Shown piece after piece: positions 27,340-36,556 of a stretch of DNA of 64,000 nt. The translations under genes were made by a program, and so were the position numbers. Below the pieces are notes generated by a model. That model worked only from the letters and a program-made list of their open reading frames with translations. It ran no database searches and was not told the DNA's origin. The DNA lies in assembly GCA_023259055.1 (NCBI GenBank), contig JAHFQZ010000006.1:62001-126000 (forward strand). Reading direction: 5' to 3'. How positions within the stretch are numbered: position 1 is the first letter of the stretch; every line of letters begins with the position of its first letter. The stretch is from Nitrosomonadales bacterium. GTDB taxonomy: Bacteria > Pseudomonadota > Gammaproteobacteria > Burkholderiales > Gallionellaceae.

Positions 27340-28380
27340 GTGTCTGAAGTTAAGCTGACTCGATTATCTCACGGCGGTGGCTGCGGCTGCAAAATTGCTC
27401 CGGCGCTGCTGCGGCAGATTTTGGGTGAGGCAAAAGAAAAATTGCCCTATGCCAACCTGCTGGTCGGTGCGGAGACCAGCGATGATGCGGCGGTGTATCG
27501 CATTAACGACCAGCAGGCAATTATCGCGACTACCGATTTTTTCATGCCGATAGTCGATGACCCGTTCGACTTCGGTCGCATTGCTGCCACCAATGCGCTG
27601 TCCGATGTGTATGCAATGGGCGGCACGCCAATCATGGCGCTGGCAATCGTCGGAATGCCGATCAACGAACTGCCGGTCGAGACAATACGCGCGATTCTGC
27701 AAGGCGGAGAGTCGGTGTGTCAGGCGGCTGGGATTCCGTTGGCGGGCGGGCATTCAATTGATTCGACCGAACCGTTCTACGGGCTGGTTGCAATCGGCAT
27801 TGTGCATCCCGACCGGCTCAAGAAAAACAGCGAAGCACAGGCGGGTGATGTACTGATACTCGGCAAAGGACTGGGAGTGGGTGTGCTGGCGCAGGCGTTG
27901 AAGAAAGGAGAGCTGTCTGCCAATGGCTATGCGCAACTGATCGCAAACACCACACAACTCAATACGGTGGGCAGTGCGCTGTCCGGGTTGAACGGTGTGC
28001 ATGCACTGACCGACGTGACGGGCTTCGGCCTTCTAGGACATCTGCTGGAAATGTGTCGAGGTTCAGGCTTGGCAGCCGGGCTACGGTTCGATCATGTGCC
28101 GATTCTGTCCGAGGCCTTGCCGTTGGCACAAAAAGGAGTTGGCCCCGGCGCGACAGGCCAAAACCTTTCGAGCTATGGGCATGAAGTGGATTTTGCAGCA
28201 CGTCTGGAAGACTGGCAGCGCCGCCTGCTGGCGGATTCGCAAACCAGCGGTGGATTGCTGGTATCTGTCGCACCCGATGCCGTCGATGCGGTTCTCTCCT
28301 GTTTTCACCGCGCAGGTTTTGCGGAAGCTGCTGCGATTGGCACGATGATGCGGGGTGAGCCTCGAGTGGTGGTGAATTAA
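27340..28380 (+). CDS. selD: Selenide, water dikinase
   Basis: SelD makes selenophosphate from selenide and ATP. The protein is about 346 aa from the GTG at 27340, which is preceded by AAAAAGGA and gives the expected N-terminus MSEVKLTRLSHG. The catalytic motif HGGGCGCKIAP is intact, with Cys15 and Lys18 equivalent to E. coli Cys17 and Lys20. It is a cysteine form, not a selenocysteine form. AIRS-type ATP-binding segments follow. The divergent neighbour mnmH uses its product. A strong hairpin lies about 100 bases downstream. Confidence 0.95.
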   Translation: MSEVKLTRLSHGGGCGCKIAPALLRQILGEAKEKLPYANLLVGAETSDDAAVYRINDQQAIIATTDFFMPIVDDPFDFGRIAATNALSDVYAMGGTPIMALAIVGMPINELPVETIRAILQGGESVCQAAGIPLAGGHSIDSTEPFYGLVAIGIVHPDRLKKNSEAQAGDVLILGKGLGVGVLAQALKKGELSANGYAQLIANTTQLNTVGSALSGLNGVHALTDVTGFGLLGHLLEMCRGSGLAAGLRFDHVPILSEALPLAQKGVGPGATGQNLSSYGHEVDFAARLEDWQRRLLADSQTSGGLLVSVAPDAVDAVLSCFHRAGFAEAAAIGTMMRGEPRVVVN

Positions 28381-28477
28381 TCGGGATTGTTCATCAGGAA
28401 TGCCAAGCCTGCTAAGTACCAAGCAGGACTTGCCTGCTTCAGTGCGGGGAAATTATTTTCAGGGGTAAATCCAAAAA

Positions 28478-28512
28478 AAATAACTGGACACCGCCAAGGT
28501 GTCCAGTTATTT
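28478..28512. terminator. Long hairpin terminator downstream of selD
   Basis: AAATAACTGGACACC pairs perfectly over 15 bp with GGTGTCCAGTTATTT around a 5-base loop (GCCAA). It has A-rich and T-rich flanks. It can work in both directions. Confidence 0.8.
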
Positions 28513-28768
28513 AGCGCAACAATTTGCCTAGTGTGCTGCGGGCTCTGCCCTGGGCTCAAACATAAATTAGCATTCGGATTTCCCCGACAGCGAACAAAAG
28601 CCCGTCTCGACCCTGCTTCTGGAGCGTTAAGGCAAGGTCGTGCTGCTGCAACCGGCCGATAGCGCGAACTACAGCTTGGCGGTAATCCCGAGTATCACAA
28701 AATAACTCTAAAACTTGATAGCCGCGCGACCATAGGCTCGCGCGGCTGAGCATTTTTTGCTGATTGAT
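28513..28768. other. Intergenic region with no confident gene
   Basis: A 65-codon minus-strand frame (28556-28753) starts inside the terminator stem and lacks a ribosome-binding site, so I do not call it. The only clear signal is the hairpin at 28720-28758. Confidence 0.5.
28720..28758. terminator. Hairpin terminator next to the small minus-strand gene
   Basis: AGCCGCGCGA (28720-28729) pairs perfectly with TCGCGCGGCT (28738-28747), followed on the plus strand by GAGCATTTTTT. It lies 21 bases past the stop of the minus-strand gene at 28769 and probably ends that transcript. Confidence 0.75.
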
Positions 28769-28939
28769 TCAGGGCTCCTTGGGAGTGGTATAGGGCACTT
28801 CCTTCTGGATCGGTTCCCAGGTGGTTTCATAGCCCACAAAGACTTGCCCAAGTACGATTTCCTTCTGACGGGTAGTTACGCGGAATGCGTGGCCATCCGG
28901 AACCTTGGGGCGGCAAAACTGTTTCTTGTCATCACTCAT
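28769..28939 (-). CDS. Small hypothetical protein (56 aa)
   Basis: This short open frame encodes 56 residues beginning MSDDKKQFCRPKVP and ending YTTPKEP. Support comes from an excellent Shine-Dalgarno (AAGGAGAT) at proper spacing, a terminator just past the stop, and acceptable codon use. It is hydrophilic with one Cys and no membrane segment. I do not recognise a family. It lies upstream of nothing co-directional, so it appears to be a monocistronic gene. Confidence 0.65.
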   Translation of the reverse strand: MSDDKKQFCRPKVPDGHAFRVTTRQKEIVLGQVFVGYETTWEPIQKEVPYTTPKEP

Positions 28940-29038
28940 GATCCTATCTCCTTGGGTTGATAAAAGTGGTGGTTAAAAACGGGAAGTATGTAAACAGGCA
29001 TATCGATCTCTCCAATTTTGCCGCTGAAATTTCACTAT

Positions 29039-29458
29039 TCAGCGTGTGTAATATGCCTTCTTTGGTATCACATGCCGCACACCCCCTTGGGGATTTTCAA
29101 CGTCCCCTTTGTAGCGGGGGATGACGTGAATATGGACATGTAAAATGCTTTGCCCGGCCGCTGGCCCGACGTTGACGCCGATGTTGTAGCCATCCGGTTT
29201 GAATTCCTCGTCAATGAGTTTTTTCTCCTCCTTAATGAGGCTCATGCATGCAGAGACTTCTTCCGGCGTCAGATCAAAAAAGCTGGCGACATGTCGACGC
29301 GGGATGACCAGGGTGTGTCCCTGACTCGTCGGGTAGGAGTCACGTGCACTGAAAGCAAGTTCATGCTCTATCGACACTCCGCGCGGATCTTTGCAAAACA
29401 GGCAGGGATCGTTGGGGTCCTTCTTCTTTACTTGTGCTGTTTCAGTCGACAACCGCAC
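29039..29458 (-). CDS. HIT family hydrolase
   Basis: This 139-aa protein has the histidine-triad motif HVHIHVIP near residues 107-114, with the third histidine of the triad acting as nucleophile in nucleotide hydrolysis. An N-terminal CLFC pair (CxxC) suggests the zinc-binding form. The HTLVIPRRHVAS segment lies in the middle. These enzymes hydrolyse nucleoside phosphoramidates or dinucleoside polyphosphates. It is divergent from the DUF4279-like gene at 29514, with 55 bases between them. Physiological substrate unknown. Confidence 0.9.
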   Translation of the reverse strand: MRLSTETAQVKKKDPNDPCLFCKDPRGVSIEHELAFSARDSYPTSQGHTLVIPRRHVASFFDLTPEEVSACMSLIKEEKKLIDEEFKPDGYNIGVNVGPAAGQSILHVHIHVIPRYKGDVENPQGGVRHVIPKKAYYTR

Positions 29459-29513
29459 ACCTCTTTCTGTACGTTATACTCGGACAAACAAATTTATTAA
29501 CGAGGAAACTATC

Positions 29514-29930
29514 TTGGCATCGAATAAAGGTCGGGCTTACTTTGCACTGCTTGGTTATCATTTCAACCCCGACGACATCACCCGCCTGCTCGGGATAGAA
29601 CCCACTACTGTCAATGCTGCTGGCGCATACAGCAGTCTGGATAAGCCGGTGATAAGTTCATGGGAGTTATCCACGGAGACCCTCTCTGGAGAGCTCGACG
29701 TATTTGCCTTGACGGATATGCTGGTCAAGCAGCTGGAACCCATCAAGGAAAAAATCGTTGAAGTCTGCAAAAGTCACAATCTGTCTCCAAGGTTAGGTGT
29801 GGTGCTGACTTTGTCCATCGATAAAACGGAATCAAGCCCGGAAGTCGGTGTTGGCGTCAGAGCGGTCCGTTTCCTGGCGGATACCGGTTCATTCATCAAC
29901 GTGGAATACAAACTTTCCGAGCGGGTCTGA
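29514..29930 (+). CDS. DUF4279-like protein
   Basis: This 138-aa protein starts at TTG 29514, preceded by GAGGAAAC. The frame is open further upstream to 29391, but that part overlaps the divergent HIT gene. The sequence pattern FALLGYHFNPDDITRLLGIE followed by PTTVNAAG and a central SSWELST is typical of the DUF4279 family, which has no assigned function. No membrane segment is present. It is convergent with the TPR gene at 29952, only 21 bases from its stop. Confidence 0.7.
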   Translation: MASNKGRAYFALLGYHFNPDDITRLLGIEPTTVNAAGAYSSLDKPVISSWELSTETLSGELDVFALTDMLVKQLEPIKEKIVEVCKSHNLSPRLGVVLTLSIDKTESSPEVGVGVRAVRFLADTGSFINVEYKLSERV

Positions 29931-29951
29931 CCTCAGTCCTCTCTCGACGAT

Positions 29952-31010
29952 CTAGCTGTTAGTTACTTGCAGCTGAGCCTGTGCCTTTTTCAGCTGTTCC
30001 TCGCAATGCCTCAAGCAGAGTGGTTGTAGCGCGTGAGAAAAACATTCCTTGATCACTTCAAATTCATCTGCGATCTCTTCTGCCAGCACAACGTCATTTG
30101 TTAATTGAGCCAGTGCATTTTGTGCCGTCGCCTTGTTCACCCGGCAGATGACTGCCACGTGGATGGGCAACTGCTGCTCCATGCTGACCGTCAATGCCTT
30201 TTCGTAGGAACCGATCGCTTCTTTCAAGCGATCAGGGTTTTCTTCCGACTCCCCGAGATGATGCAAAACGGCGGCCCGATTGTTGTGTGTGGCAGTTAGC
30301 TCCAATGCGTAATTGTCTGCGTCGAGTGCGGCCAGGGCATTCTTATAGGCAACAACGGACTTCTGAAATTGACGGTTGCCTCTAAGCAGTTTGCCGAACG
30401 TATGCAAGGTGGCCCCCAGTTGATGCAGGGTGTACATCCAATCTTCCGGAGACTTTTCCCGTGTCCAGACCAGCAAAGCATTGGTGTAAGCATCTACCGC
30501 GTTCTTTAATGGCTGTGTGGCTTCAAGCAGCCGACCGAGCGCCTGGTTGGCTGTGCCCAGGTTATATTGCGTAGCCGCCCATTCCTGGGGAGAGCCTTCC
30601 TGAGTGAACTCCTCCAATGCCCTGCTAAAACACAGGATGGCCCGTTCAAACAGTGTTGCATCTCTGCGCTGCTGCCCCAGTGCGGCAAGAATGTTGCCGA
30701 GATTGTTCTGCGTCTCTGCCCAGGCTAGTGGCTCCCGTGCTCGACTGATCTTTGCAGCAAGACCGCCTGTATCGTCAGTGTCCGCCAGCGATGCCTCAAG
30801 TGCCTCGCGCAAGCTCTCATAGATCCTGGCGCTGAAACGGTACTGCTCATAATTTCCCCGTGTGTGGCGGAAGTTGTCCGCTACTGCGACTTGGGTATCC
30901 GGAGCAGCCGCTGCGCCTGCCTCAGCGCTCAGCATGCTGATGGAATCGGCTATCGCGCTCTCCAGAGCCCTGTTCGGCGGGTAAAGGATGTAAGTGGTCG
31001 AGAAATTCAT
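29952..31010 (-). CDS. TPR-repeat protein
   Basis: From ATG 31010 this protein is about 352 aa. From residue about 90 it carries several tetratricopeptide-like helix pairs with the recurrent pattern WAETQNNLGNILAALGQQ and, later, WAATQYNLGTANQALGRLL. These are the repeats often found with CHAT or signalling proteins, but no catalytic domain is attached here. The start codon overlaps the stop of the SlyD-like gene by ATGA, so the two are translationally coupled. A scaffold or chaperone-adaptor role is a fair inference; the partner is unknown. Confidence 0.75.
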   Translation of the reverse strand: MNFSTTYILYPPNRALESAIADSISMLSAEAGAAAAPDTQVAVADNFRHTRGNYEQYRFSARIYESLREALEASLADTDDTGGLAAKISRAREPLAWAETQNNLGNILAALGQQRRDATLFERAILCFSRALEEFTQEGSPQEWAATQYNLGTANQALGRLLEATQPLKNAVDAYTNALLVWTREKSPEDWMYTLHQLGATLHTFGKLLRGNRQFQKSVVAYKNALAALDADNYALELTATHNNRAAVLHHLGESEENPDRLKEAIGSYEKALTVSMEQQLPIHVAVICRVNKATAQNALAQLTNDVVLAEEIADEFEVIKECFSHALQPLCLRHCEEQLKKAQAQLQVTNS

Positions 31011-31516
31011 TTTGCCCGTTCGAGTATCTCGTTCAGGTCGGGATCGGCGCCGACCGGGCCACCCAGTTCGATCTCTTCTTCCGTGGCATCGCGGATGGAC
31101 AGCACTTGCAGCACGAAAGTGACCTCTCTGCCGCACAGGGGGTTGTTGCCGTCGACAGTCAACGTCTTGTCGTCAAATCGGGTAACGATGAAGTTTCTGG
31201 GCTCACCCTTTTCATTTTCCATGGTGATGGTCATGCCGATCTCACGATATTCTTCCGGGACATTTTCTATGCGATCGGTAAATACCAGTGATTCATCTCT
31301 CTCGCCGTACAACTTTGCAGTGTCTATCGGCACTTCGATGATGTCGCCGACCTTTTTGCCATACAGTTCCCTGGTCACATCTTCGGACATCACATCATTC
31401 GCGCCGTGAACATAGCCCAGCGGGTAATCCACCGTGACCAGGACGTCGCTAGTTTTGTTATCGATGACCCTGTAACTCAGTTCGACGAATTTTTCGTCTG
31501 CTATCGTATCTGACAT
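31007..31516 (-). CDS. SlyD-like FKBP-type peptidyl-prolyl isomerase
   Basis: This 169-aa protein resembles SlyD-type FKBPs: an N-terminal YRVIDNKT strand, the YVHGANDV and inserted-flap region (about 65-120) with Asp/Glu-rich loops, and the return strand NNPLCGREVTFVLQVL near 130-145. It lacks the C-terminal His/Cys metal tail of E. coli SlyD and ends in an acidic stretch with ILERAK. It is flanked by a 117-aa unknown and a TPR gene in one short operon after the apr terminator. A chaperone role for nearby metalloproteins is possible but unproven. Confidence 0.8.
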   Translation of the reverse strand: MSDTIADEKFVELSYRVIDNKTSDVLVTVDYPLGYVHGANDVMSEDVTRELYGKKVGDIIEVPIDTAKLYGERDESLVFTDRIENVPEEYREIGMTITMENEKGEPRNFIVTRFDDKTLTVDGNNPLCGREVTFVLQVLSIRDATEEEIELGGPVGADPDLNEILERAK

Positions 31517-31540
31517 GTTTAGTATTTTATTAACCTTGTC

Positions 31541-31894
31541 CTAGAATAAGGTGGCGCCAAAGATCCTTACCTTGTCCTTCTCATAACCCAGTACCAGCCT
31601 TCCCAGCCATTCACCAGCTTTTTTCGAACTTCTCTGCTTGTATAGCACTGTGACATGTTCACCGCGACGAATAATGCCAAGATACTCATAGTCCGGTGAC
31701 AGGTTTTTTGCCAGTTCGCTTCTTGCAAACTGTTTGCCCATCTCGACCTCGTTCGCGCCCGCGATGAAAGAGCTCGAGAAATTACGCGTGAAAGCACCGT
31801 AGTTGCCTTCGTTCGAGTATTTGATCAAATCCGCCCACATGGGATTTGCGATCTCCAATATCTCTTCGTCTGTCTTTTCAATGATATTCATCAA
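31541..31894 (-). CDS. Hypothetical protein (117 aa)
   Basis: This 117-aa soluble protein has no motif I recognise. It begins MMNIIEKTDEEILEIANPMW and contains a central FTRNFSS segment, then LSPDYEYLGIIRRGEHVTVL and an LVLGYEKDKVRIFGATLF end. The alternating strands suggest a small alpha/beta (possibly NTF2-like) fold, which is inference only. It lies between the aprA terminator and the SlyD-like gene (24-base gap), so it heads the short 117-aa/SlyD/TPR transcription unit. Confidence 0.65.
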   Translation of the reverse strand: MMNIIEKTDEEILEIANPMWADLIKYSNEGNYGAFTRNFSSSFIAGANEVEMGKQFARSELAKNLSPDYEYLGIIRRGEHVTVLYKQRSSKKAGEWLGRLVLGYEKDKVRIFGATLF

Positions 31895-31920
31895 CCAAGC
31901 TCCATTCCTGAGAAAGAGAT

Positions 31921-31956
31921 AAAAAGAGGACCAACATGAAATATGCCGGTCCTCTT
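31921..31956 (-). terminator. Intrinsic terminator of the sat-apr operon
   Basis: On the minus strand AAGAGGACC pairs with GGTCCTCTT (9 bp, 15-base loop), immediately followed by TTTATC. It lies about 80 bases after aprA and separates the apr genes from the downstream trio. Confidence 0.85.
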
Positions 31957-32035
31957 CAATATACTACCAAGCTATCGCCAATACATGTGCGCAGGCCTGA
32001 TTAGTACAGAGCCGGTAGATCAAGCCTGCATTTTC

Positions 32036-33928
32036 CTAATGGTGATCTTCCGGCGGCGCTTTCTCCACATCGCCTACCAGGTGGTAGAGCGGTGCTTTTT
32101 CCATGGTGTACTCGCCTGTCTTGGGATCGCGACGAGACACCGTCAGTACGTGCCAGTTCTTGTCATCCAGTTTCATTGCATCACCACGATAGTAGTAACC
32201 CGGCCAACGCGTCTCCTTGCGGAACAGCGTATGTTGGAACACGCTTTCAGAAGTCAGGAAGCGATGCTTCAGTTCCCATGCGCGCAGCAGTTCATGGATG
32301 TCGGACGCGGCAACCTTCTCCAAGTCCTCCCCCAAGATCGCTATCTTCTTCAGACCGATGTTGAGCAGCTTGTCGTTTGTCATGTAGTTGACGCCAAAAC
32401 CCCCGCAGTACTCGTCCATCAGCTTCTGCAGACGATCCAGGCCCTGTCTCGGGTTGATGAAGTTGGGATTGACGGAACCGGCGACCACTTCGTTGCTGTA
32501 GACGCGGTAGGTTTCCAGTGGCTTGTAGATCTGCTCCCTGCGACGGGCGATCTGGGCGTCGGAGACGCGGATGCCCTCAGCTTTGCCGTCATCAATATAT
32601 TTGCAGGCAGCCTTGGCAGCCAGACGGCCCTCAGTGAAGGAGCCCGATGAGAAGGCGTGAGGTGTACCACCAGCCGCATCACCCGCACCGAACAGACCTT
32701 CGACGGTCGTCATGCGGTTGTATCCCCAGAAGTATTCGGGTGGAGACAAGTCTTCAGGACCTGAAACCCAGGCACCGCAACCCGTTGCATGTGAACCCAT
32801 TACGTATGGCTCGGAAGTCGTCAGTTCAGGGTTCTCGTATTTGGGATCGACGTCATTTGCAGCCCAAAGTACCGCCTGACCAACGGTCATGCCCAGGAAG
32901 TTGTGCCAGCCGATCTCTTCCAGATGAGGATCCTGGAAGGCTTCCATGGTTACCATGTGAATAGGTCCACGGCCGGCATTCACCTCGGAGATGATAGCGT
33001 GGTTGCGCAGACAGGTCGGAATGGGTCTGTGCGTTCTGTGTGAGACTTCCGGGTCCAGGTATTCCTTGCCGACCATCTTCTGCAGTTCCGGGAACCATTT
33101 GGACTCGTACTCTTCACCGTAGGCATTCTGGGTATAGGTCTTGAGATGCAGGAAGTAGGCGCCGACAGGACCGTAACCATCCTTGAAGCGAGCCAGCACA
33201 ATACGGTTTTCCATCTGGGTCATCTTGGCACCAGCCTCGATCATCAGGCCATACGCAGAACCCGACGACCATGGCGCGTACCAGACACGGCCCGCACCTT
33301 CACCGACTGAGCGCGGCTTGAAGATGTTGGAGGCGCCACCGGCACCACAGATCACGGTCTTGGACTTGAATACGTGGTAGTTGCCTGTGCGGACATTGAA
33401 GCCCACGGCACCGGCAACACGGTTCTCTTTGGATTCATCCATCAGCAGGTGGGTCAGGCAGACACGGTTGAATACCTTGTCCGCTGACTTCTTGGCCGCC
33501 TCGGCAACGATAGGCTTGTAGGATTCACCGTGGATCATGATCTGCCAACGCCCCTCACGCAAATATGAACCCTTCTTCTCGTTGCGCATGATGGGAAGCC
33601 CCCACTCTTCAAAGTTGTGCACAGTGGAGTCAACGTGACGCGCCATATCAAAAGCCAGATCTTCACGCACCATCCCCATCAGGTCGATACGTGCATAGCG
33701 CACGTGATCTTCGGGATTGTTCTCGCCGAAGCGTGTACCCATGTAACAGTTGATCGCATACAGGCCCTGGGCTACCGCACCGGAACGCATGATGTTCGCC
33801 TTTTCGGCGATGACGATCTTTTTGTTCTGCCCCCAATATCTTGCCTCGAATGCCGCACCCGTACCGCCCAGGCCCGCACCGGCAACCAGGATGTCGATAT
33901 TGTCTTCAATGATTGTCTGGTAGCTCAT
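32036..33928 (-). CDS. aprA: Adenylylsulfate reductase subunit alpha
   Basis: AprA is the FAD subunit of APS reductase. In sulfur oxidisers the enzyme runs in reverse, joining sulfite to AMP to form APS. The 630-aa protein has the N-terminal FAD-binding AGAGLGGTGAAFEA near residue 16, the MRSGAVAQGLYAINC segment, RSGSAYG-like loops, and the GAGDAAGGTPHAFSSGSF segment. The long conserved C-terminal region interacts with AprB. The start overlaps the aprB stop by one base (TGATG). With aprM and sat in the same operon, the oxidative direction is the likely one. Confidence 0.97.
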   Translation of the reverse strand: MSYQTIIEDNIDILVAGAGLGGTGAAFEARYWGQNKKIVIAEKANIMRSGAVAQGLYAINCYMGTRFGENNPEDHVRYARIDLMGMVREDLAFDMARHVDSTVHNFEEWGLPIMRNEKKGSYLREGRWQIMIHGESYKPIVAEAAKKSADKVFNRVCLTHLLMDESKENRVAGAVGFNVRTGNYHVFKSKTVICGAGGASNIFKPRSVGEGAGRVWYAPWSSGSAYGLMIEAGAKMTQMENRIVLARFKDGYGPVGAYFLHLKTYTQNAYGEEYESKWFPELQKMVGKEYLDPEVSHRTHRPIPTCLRNHAIISEVNAGRGPIHMVTMEAFQDPHLEEIGWHNFLGMTVGQAVLWAANDVDPKYENPELTTSEPYVMGSHATGCGAWVSGPEDLSPPEYFWGYNRMTTVEGLFGAGDAAGGTPHAFSSGSFTEGRLAAKAACKYIDDGKAEGIRVSDAQIARRREQIYKPLETYRVYSNEVVAGSVNPNFINPRQGLDRLQKLMDEYCGGFGVNYMTNDKLLNIGLKKIAILGEDLEKVAASDIHELLRAWELKHRFLTSESVFQHTLFRKETRWPGYYYRGDAMKLDDKNWHVLTVSRRDPKTGEYTMEKAPLYHLVGDVEKAPPEDHH

Positions 33929-34410
33929 CAGTATTGCACTCCCTTTTTGATTTCCAGGCCATTGGATTGCAGTGTGTGCAATCCACCGTCATCCATACGA
34001 ATGTACTTGGGCTCATTGAACAGGAGTTGGCTGTCGCGCATCTCCTTGCTTGGAGCAGGCACGTCTGCGAGTTTTGGTGTCGCCGAGCCCCAGGGCTTGG
34101 TCGTGATAGGTGCCAACAGCTCCATGTCTTTCTTGCCGTTGCGGAACTTGATGCGCCACGCAATCGTGCCTTTCTCTTCATCGCGGATCACGCGGACACT
34201 GTGTCCCAGCGGTGCAAAGTCGGCATAACCGCGTACATCGATCGCCTGATGCGGACATGCCTTTACACAGGAATAGCATTCCCAGCACATATTGGGTTCG
34301 ATGTTGTAAGCACGACGCAGCTTCTTGTCGATGTGCATGATGTCGGACGGACAGATGTCAACGCATTCTCCACAACCATCACAACGCGTCATATATACAA
34401 AGGTTGGCAT
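33928..34410 (-). CDS. aprB: Adenylylsulfate reductase subunit beta
   Basis: AprB is the iron-sulfur subunit that carries electrons away from the AprA flavin. The 160-aa protein has two complete [4Fe-4S] motifs, Cys10/13/16/20 (CDGCGECVDICP) and Cys42/45/48/52 (CWECYSCVKACP), and the extended C-terminal tail that wraps around AprA. A clear Shine-Dalgarno (GAGGAG) precedes the ATG at 34410. It is translationally coupled to aprA and lies 43 bases after aprM. Confidence 0.97.
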   Translation of the reverse strand: MPTFVYMTRCDGCGECVDICPSDIMHIDKKLRRAYNIEPNMCWECYSCVKACPHQAIDVRGYADFAPLGHSVRVIRDEEKGTIAWRIKFRNGKKDMELLAPITTKPWGSATPKLADVPAPSKEMRDSQLLFNEPKYIRMDDGGLHTLQSNGLEIKKGVQY

Positions 34411-34453
34411 ACGATACTCCTCTATTTCTTATCGAAAATTGGTCAGGACAGCA

Positions 34454-35278
34454 TTAGTAGTGGTTGGCTCGTTCAGCCTTGATGCAAAGCCCCATGTTGG
34501 GCGGATTCTTGCCCATGTACATAGGCACATCAGGAAACTTCCTCTGCACTTCAGGATCAGTCAGGTCATAGTCGGGAGGCAGATTCTCGCGAGAACCATC
34601 GGCCATGATGATTCTTTTCTGGTAGGCCGCAGCAGGCTTGAAGAACATGTGGGCAAACTTGGACCAATACACGCCGCCAAAGAGCACCGTGCTGGACAGG
34701 ACGAACAAGGCAAAGTACACGGTCAATCCACCGCCGGTGAACGACCAGATCAATGCGAAGGTCGCGGTGGCCAGCAGCGAGAGGATGAATAAATCCGCAC
34801 GCTCGAGCCGGAACCATGAAAGGCCTTCTGCAGCCACATCAACGCGGATGGCAAACCAGAACCAGTATCCACCCCCAGCCAGCATCAGCGCGCCGATGTG
34901 CCAGAGCTGAGGCAGCAGGGTAGAGGTGGACGAGGGCGAGAAGACCATGATCGCGGTAGTTACGATGAAAATAACGGTTCCCCACATGGTCAACAGATGG
35001 GAAAGCCTGCGTCTTGGATTGCTGAATTCGCCAGAAGTTAATACTTCTTTTACCAGCACTGAAGTGGCAAGCGCTACCTTTTCACCACCACCTACCGATC
35101 GTTTTGCGCTCTTCTGCGCTTTCTTCGCATTTTCGAAAAAGTACTGCGCGCTTTTCTTGTGAAGCATGTCGAGTATCGTCCCGCCCAAGACCAGCAGGAT
35201 CATCACGACGACATACCCCTGCATGTAGGCGGTTGGAATCGACGCCGAAAGTTCGGCAAAGGGATTGATCGTGAACAT
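34454..35278 (-). CDS. aprM: AprM-type membrane anchor of APS reductase
   Basis: This 274-aa inner-membrane protein has about five hydrophobic helices (near residues 17-35, 93-112, 122-142, 161-180 and 187-205) and a soluble C-terminal tail. AprM occurs next to aprBA in sulfur oxidisers that lack the QmoABC complex. It is thought to pass electrons from AprB to the quinone pool. It has no heme-binding CxxCH and no obvious FeS motif. A GAGGAG site precedes the start. Its position between sat and aprBA supports the assignment. Confidence 0.9.
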   Translation of the reverse strand: MFTINPFAELSASIPTAYMQGYVVVMILLVLGGTILDMLHKKSAQYFFENAKKAQKSAKRSVGGGEKVALATSVLVKEVLTSGEFSNPRRRLSHLLTMWGTVIFIVTTAIMVFSPSSTSTLLPQLWHIGALMLAGGGYWFWFAIRVDVAAEGLSWFRLERADLFILSLLATATFALIWSFTGGGLTVYFALFVLSSTVLFGGVYWSKFAHMFFKPAAAYQKRIIMADGSRENLPPDYDLTDPEVQRKFPDVPMYMGKNPPNMGLCIKAERANHY

Positions 35279-35341
35279 TAGTTTCTCCTCAATAATTGCA
35301 GACGAATGACCATCCTGAATGACCGGAATATCCGCTGGGCC

Positions 35342-36556
35342 TTACTTCGCGGAATGCCCCGTAAGTTTTACTTCTACCTTCTCATGCTCTTGCAGTCCCG
35401 CGTAGTACTTGCGCAGCACCTCCAGTACTTCCGGACGGCTGAATTCCGGCGGAACGTCGGAACCTTCCGAAAGCAGCTTGCGCAACTTGGTGCCGGACAG
35501 CAGCAGGCGGTCGTTGTCGCCGTGCGGACAGGTGCGTGCCGAGGCCATGCCACCGCACCTGAAGCACCAGAATGTCCAGTCGATCTTCAGCGGCTGCGTC
35601 TCCAGCGAACTCTTCTGAATCTCGTCGAAAATGTGATGTGCGTCGAACGGGCCGTAATAGCTGCCGACACCAGCGTGGTCGCGACCGACAATCAGATGTG
35701 AGCAGCCGTAATTCTGGCGGAACAGAGCGTGCAGCAAAGCCTCGCGCGGCCCTGCGTAACGCATGTCGAGCGGATAGCCTGCTTGTACCACCGTGTTCTT
35801 GACGAAATAATTTTCGGTAAGTGTCGCAATGGCTTGAGTGCGAACTTCTGCGGGAATATCGCCCGGTTTGAGGTGCCCAAGCAGCGAGTGGATCAGCACA
35901 CCATCGCAGATTTCAATGGCAATCTTTGCCAGGTACTCGTGCGAGCGGTGCATCGGGTTGCGTGTTTGGAACGCCGCAATTTTGCTCCAGCCCATGGCTT
36001 CGAACAGATCGCGCGTCTCGTTTGGCGTCATGAACAGCGCGCCGTATTTTCGGTCAAACCCGCCCTGCGATAGTACTTTGACCGGACCTGCGAGGTTGAT
36101 ATCGCCCTGTGCCATGACCATTTTCACGCCGGGATGTTCGAGGTCGACCGTGCGGAACACGGTCGCGCATTCATGCGCCTTGTCGATAGCATACTTTTCG
36201 GTGATGCGCATCGTTGCCAGAATGCTGTTGTCGTCCGGGTCAAGCAAGGCGATTTCGCTGCCGGTCCTGATGGAATTAGCGGTGGTGTTATCTGTGGAAA
36301 GCGTAATGGGAATGGGCCAGAACAGGCCGTTGGACATCTTCATGCCGTCGCACACACCCTGCCAGTCGGAATAGGGCATGAAGCCGTCAAGCGGCGAGAA
36401 ACCGCCGATGCCCAGCATCACCAGATCGCCCTTCTCGCGCGAACTGACCTTGAGTTGCGGCAAGGTGCGCGCCCGCTCCAACTCGTCCGTAAGAGCGCTG
36501 CCTTTGAGCAACAGGGGGCGGAGGTCGCCGCCACCGTGAGGCCTTACGAGTGCCAT
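35342..36556 (-). CDS. sat: Dissimilatory ATP sulfurylase
   Basis: Sat converts APS and pyrophosphate to sulfate and ATP during sulfur oxidation, giving substrate-level phosphorylation. The 404-aa, single-chain form has the nucleotide-binding [13 protein letters not shown] motif (HxxH type), then [17 protein letters not shown] and a Cys-containing [15 protein letters not shown] stretch likely to bind zinc. The start at 36556 has AGGAGA at good spacing; eight upstream in-frame codons are unlikely to be translated. It is the first gene of sat-aprM-aprB-aprA. A conserved tandem-palindrome element lies about 75-120 bases upstream. Confidence 0.96.
   Translation of the reverse strand: MALVRPHGGGDLRPLLLKGSALTDELERARTLPQLKVSSREKGDLVMLGIGGFSPLDGFMPYSDWQGVCDGMKMSNGLFWPIPITLSTDNTTANSIRTGSEIALLDPDDNSILATMRITEKYAIDKAHECATVFRTVDLEHPGVKMVMAQGDINLAGPVKVLSQGGFDRKYGALFMTPNETRDLFEAMGWSKIAAFQTRNPMHRSHEYLAKIAIEICDGVLIHSLLGHLKPGDIPAEVRTQAIATLTENYFVKNTVVQAGYPLDMRYAGPREALLHALFRQNYGCSHLIVGRDHAGVGSYYGPFDAHHIFDEIQKSSLETQPLKIDWTFWCFRCGGMASARTCPHGDNDRLLLSGTKLRKLLSEGSDVPPEFSRPEVLEVLRKYYAGLQEHEKVEVKLTGHSAK

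Noticed and set aside
27340..28380. Selenocysteine-containing SelD
   Set aside because: The catalytic position is encoded by an ordinary Cys codon in HGGGCGCK; there is no in-frame TGA.
28556..28753. 65-codon minus-strand frame between selD and the 56-aa gene
   Set aside because: It begins inside a terminator hairpin, lacks a ribosome-binding site and has no similarity I recognise.
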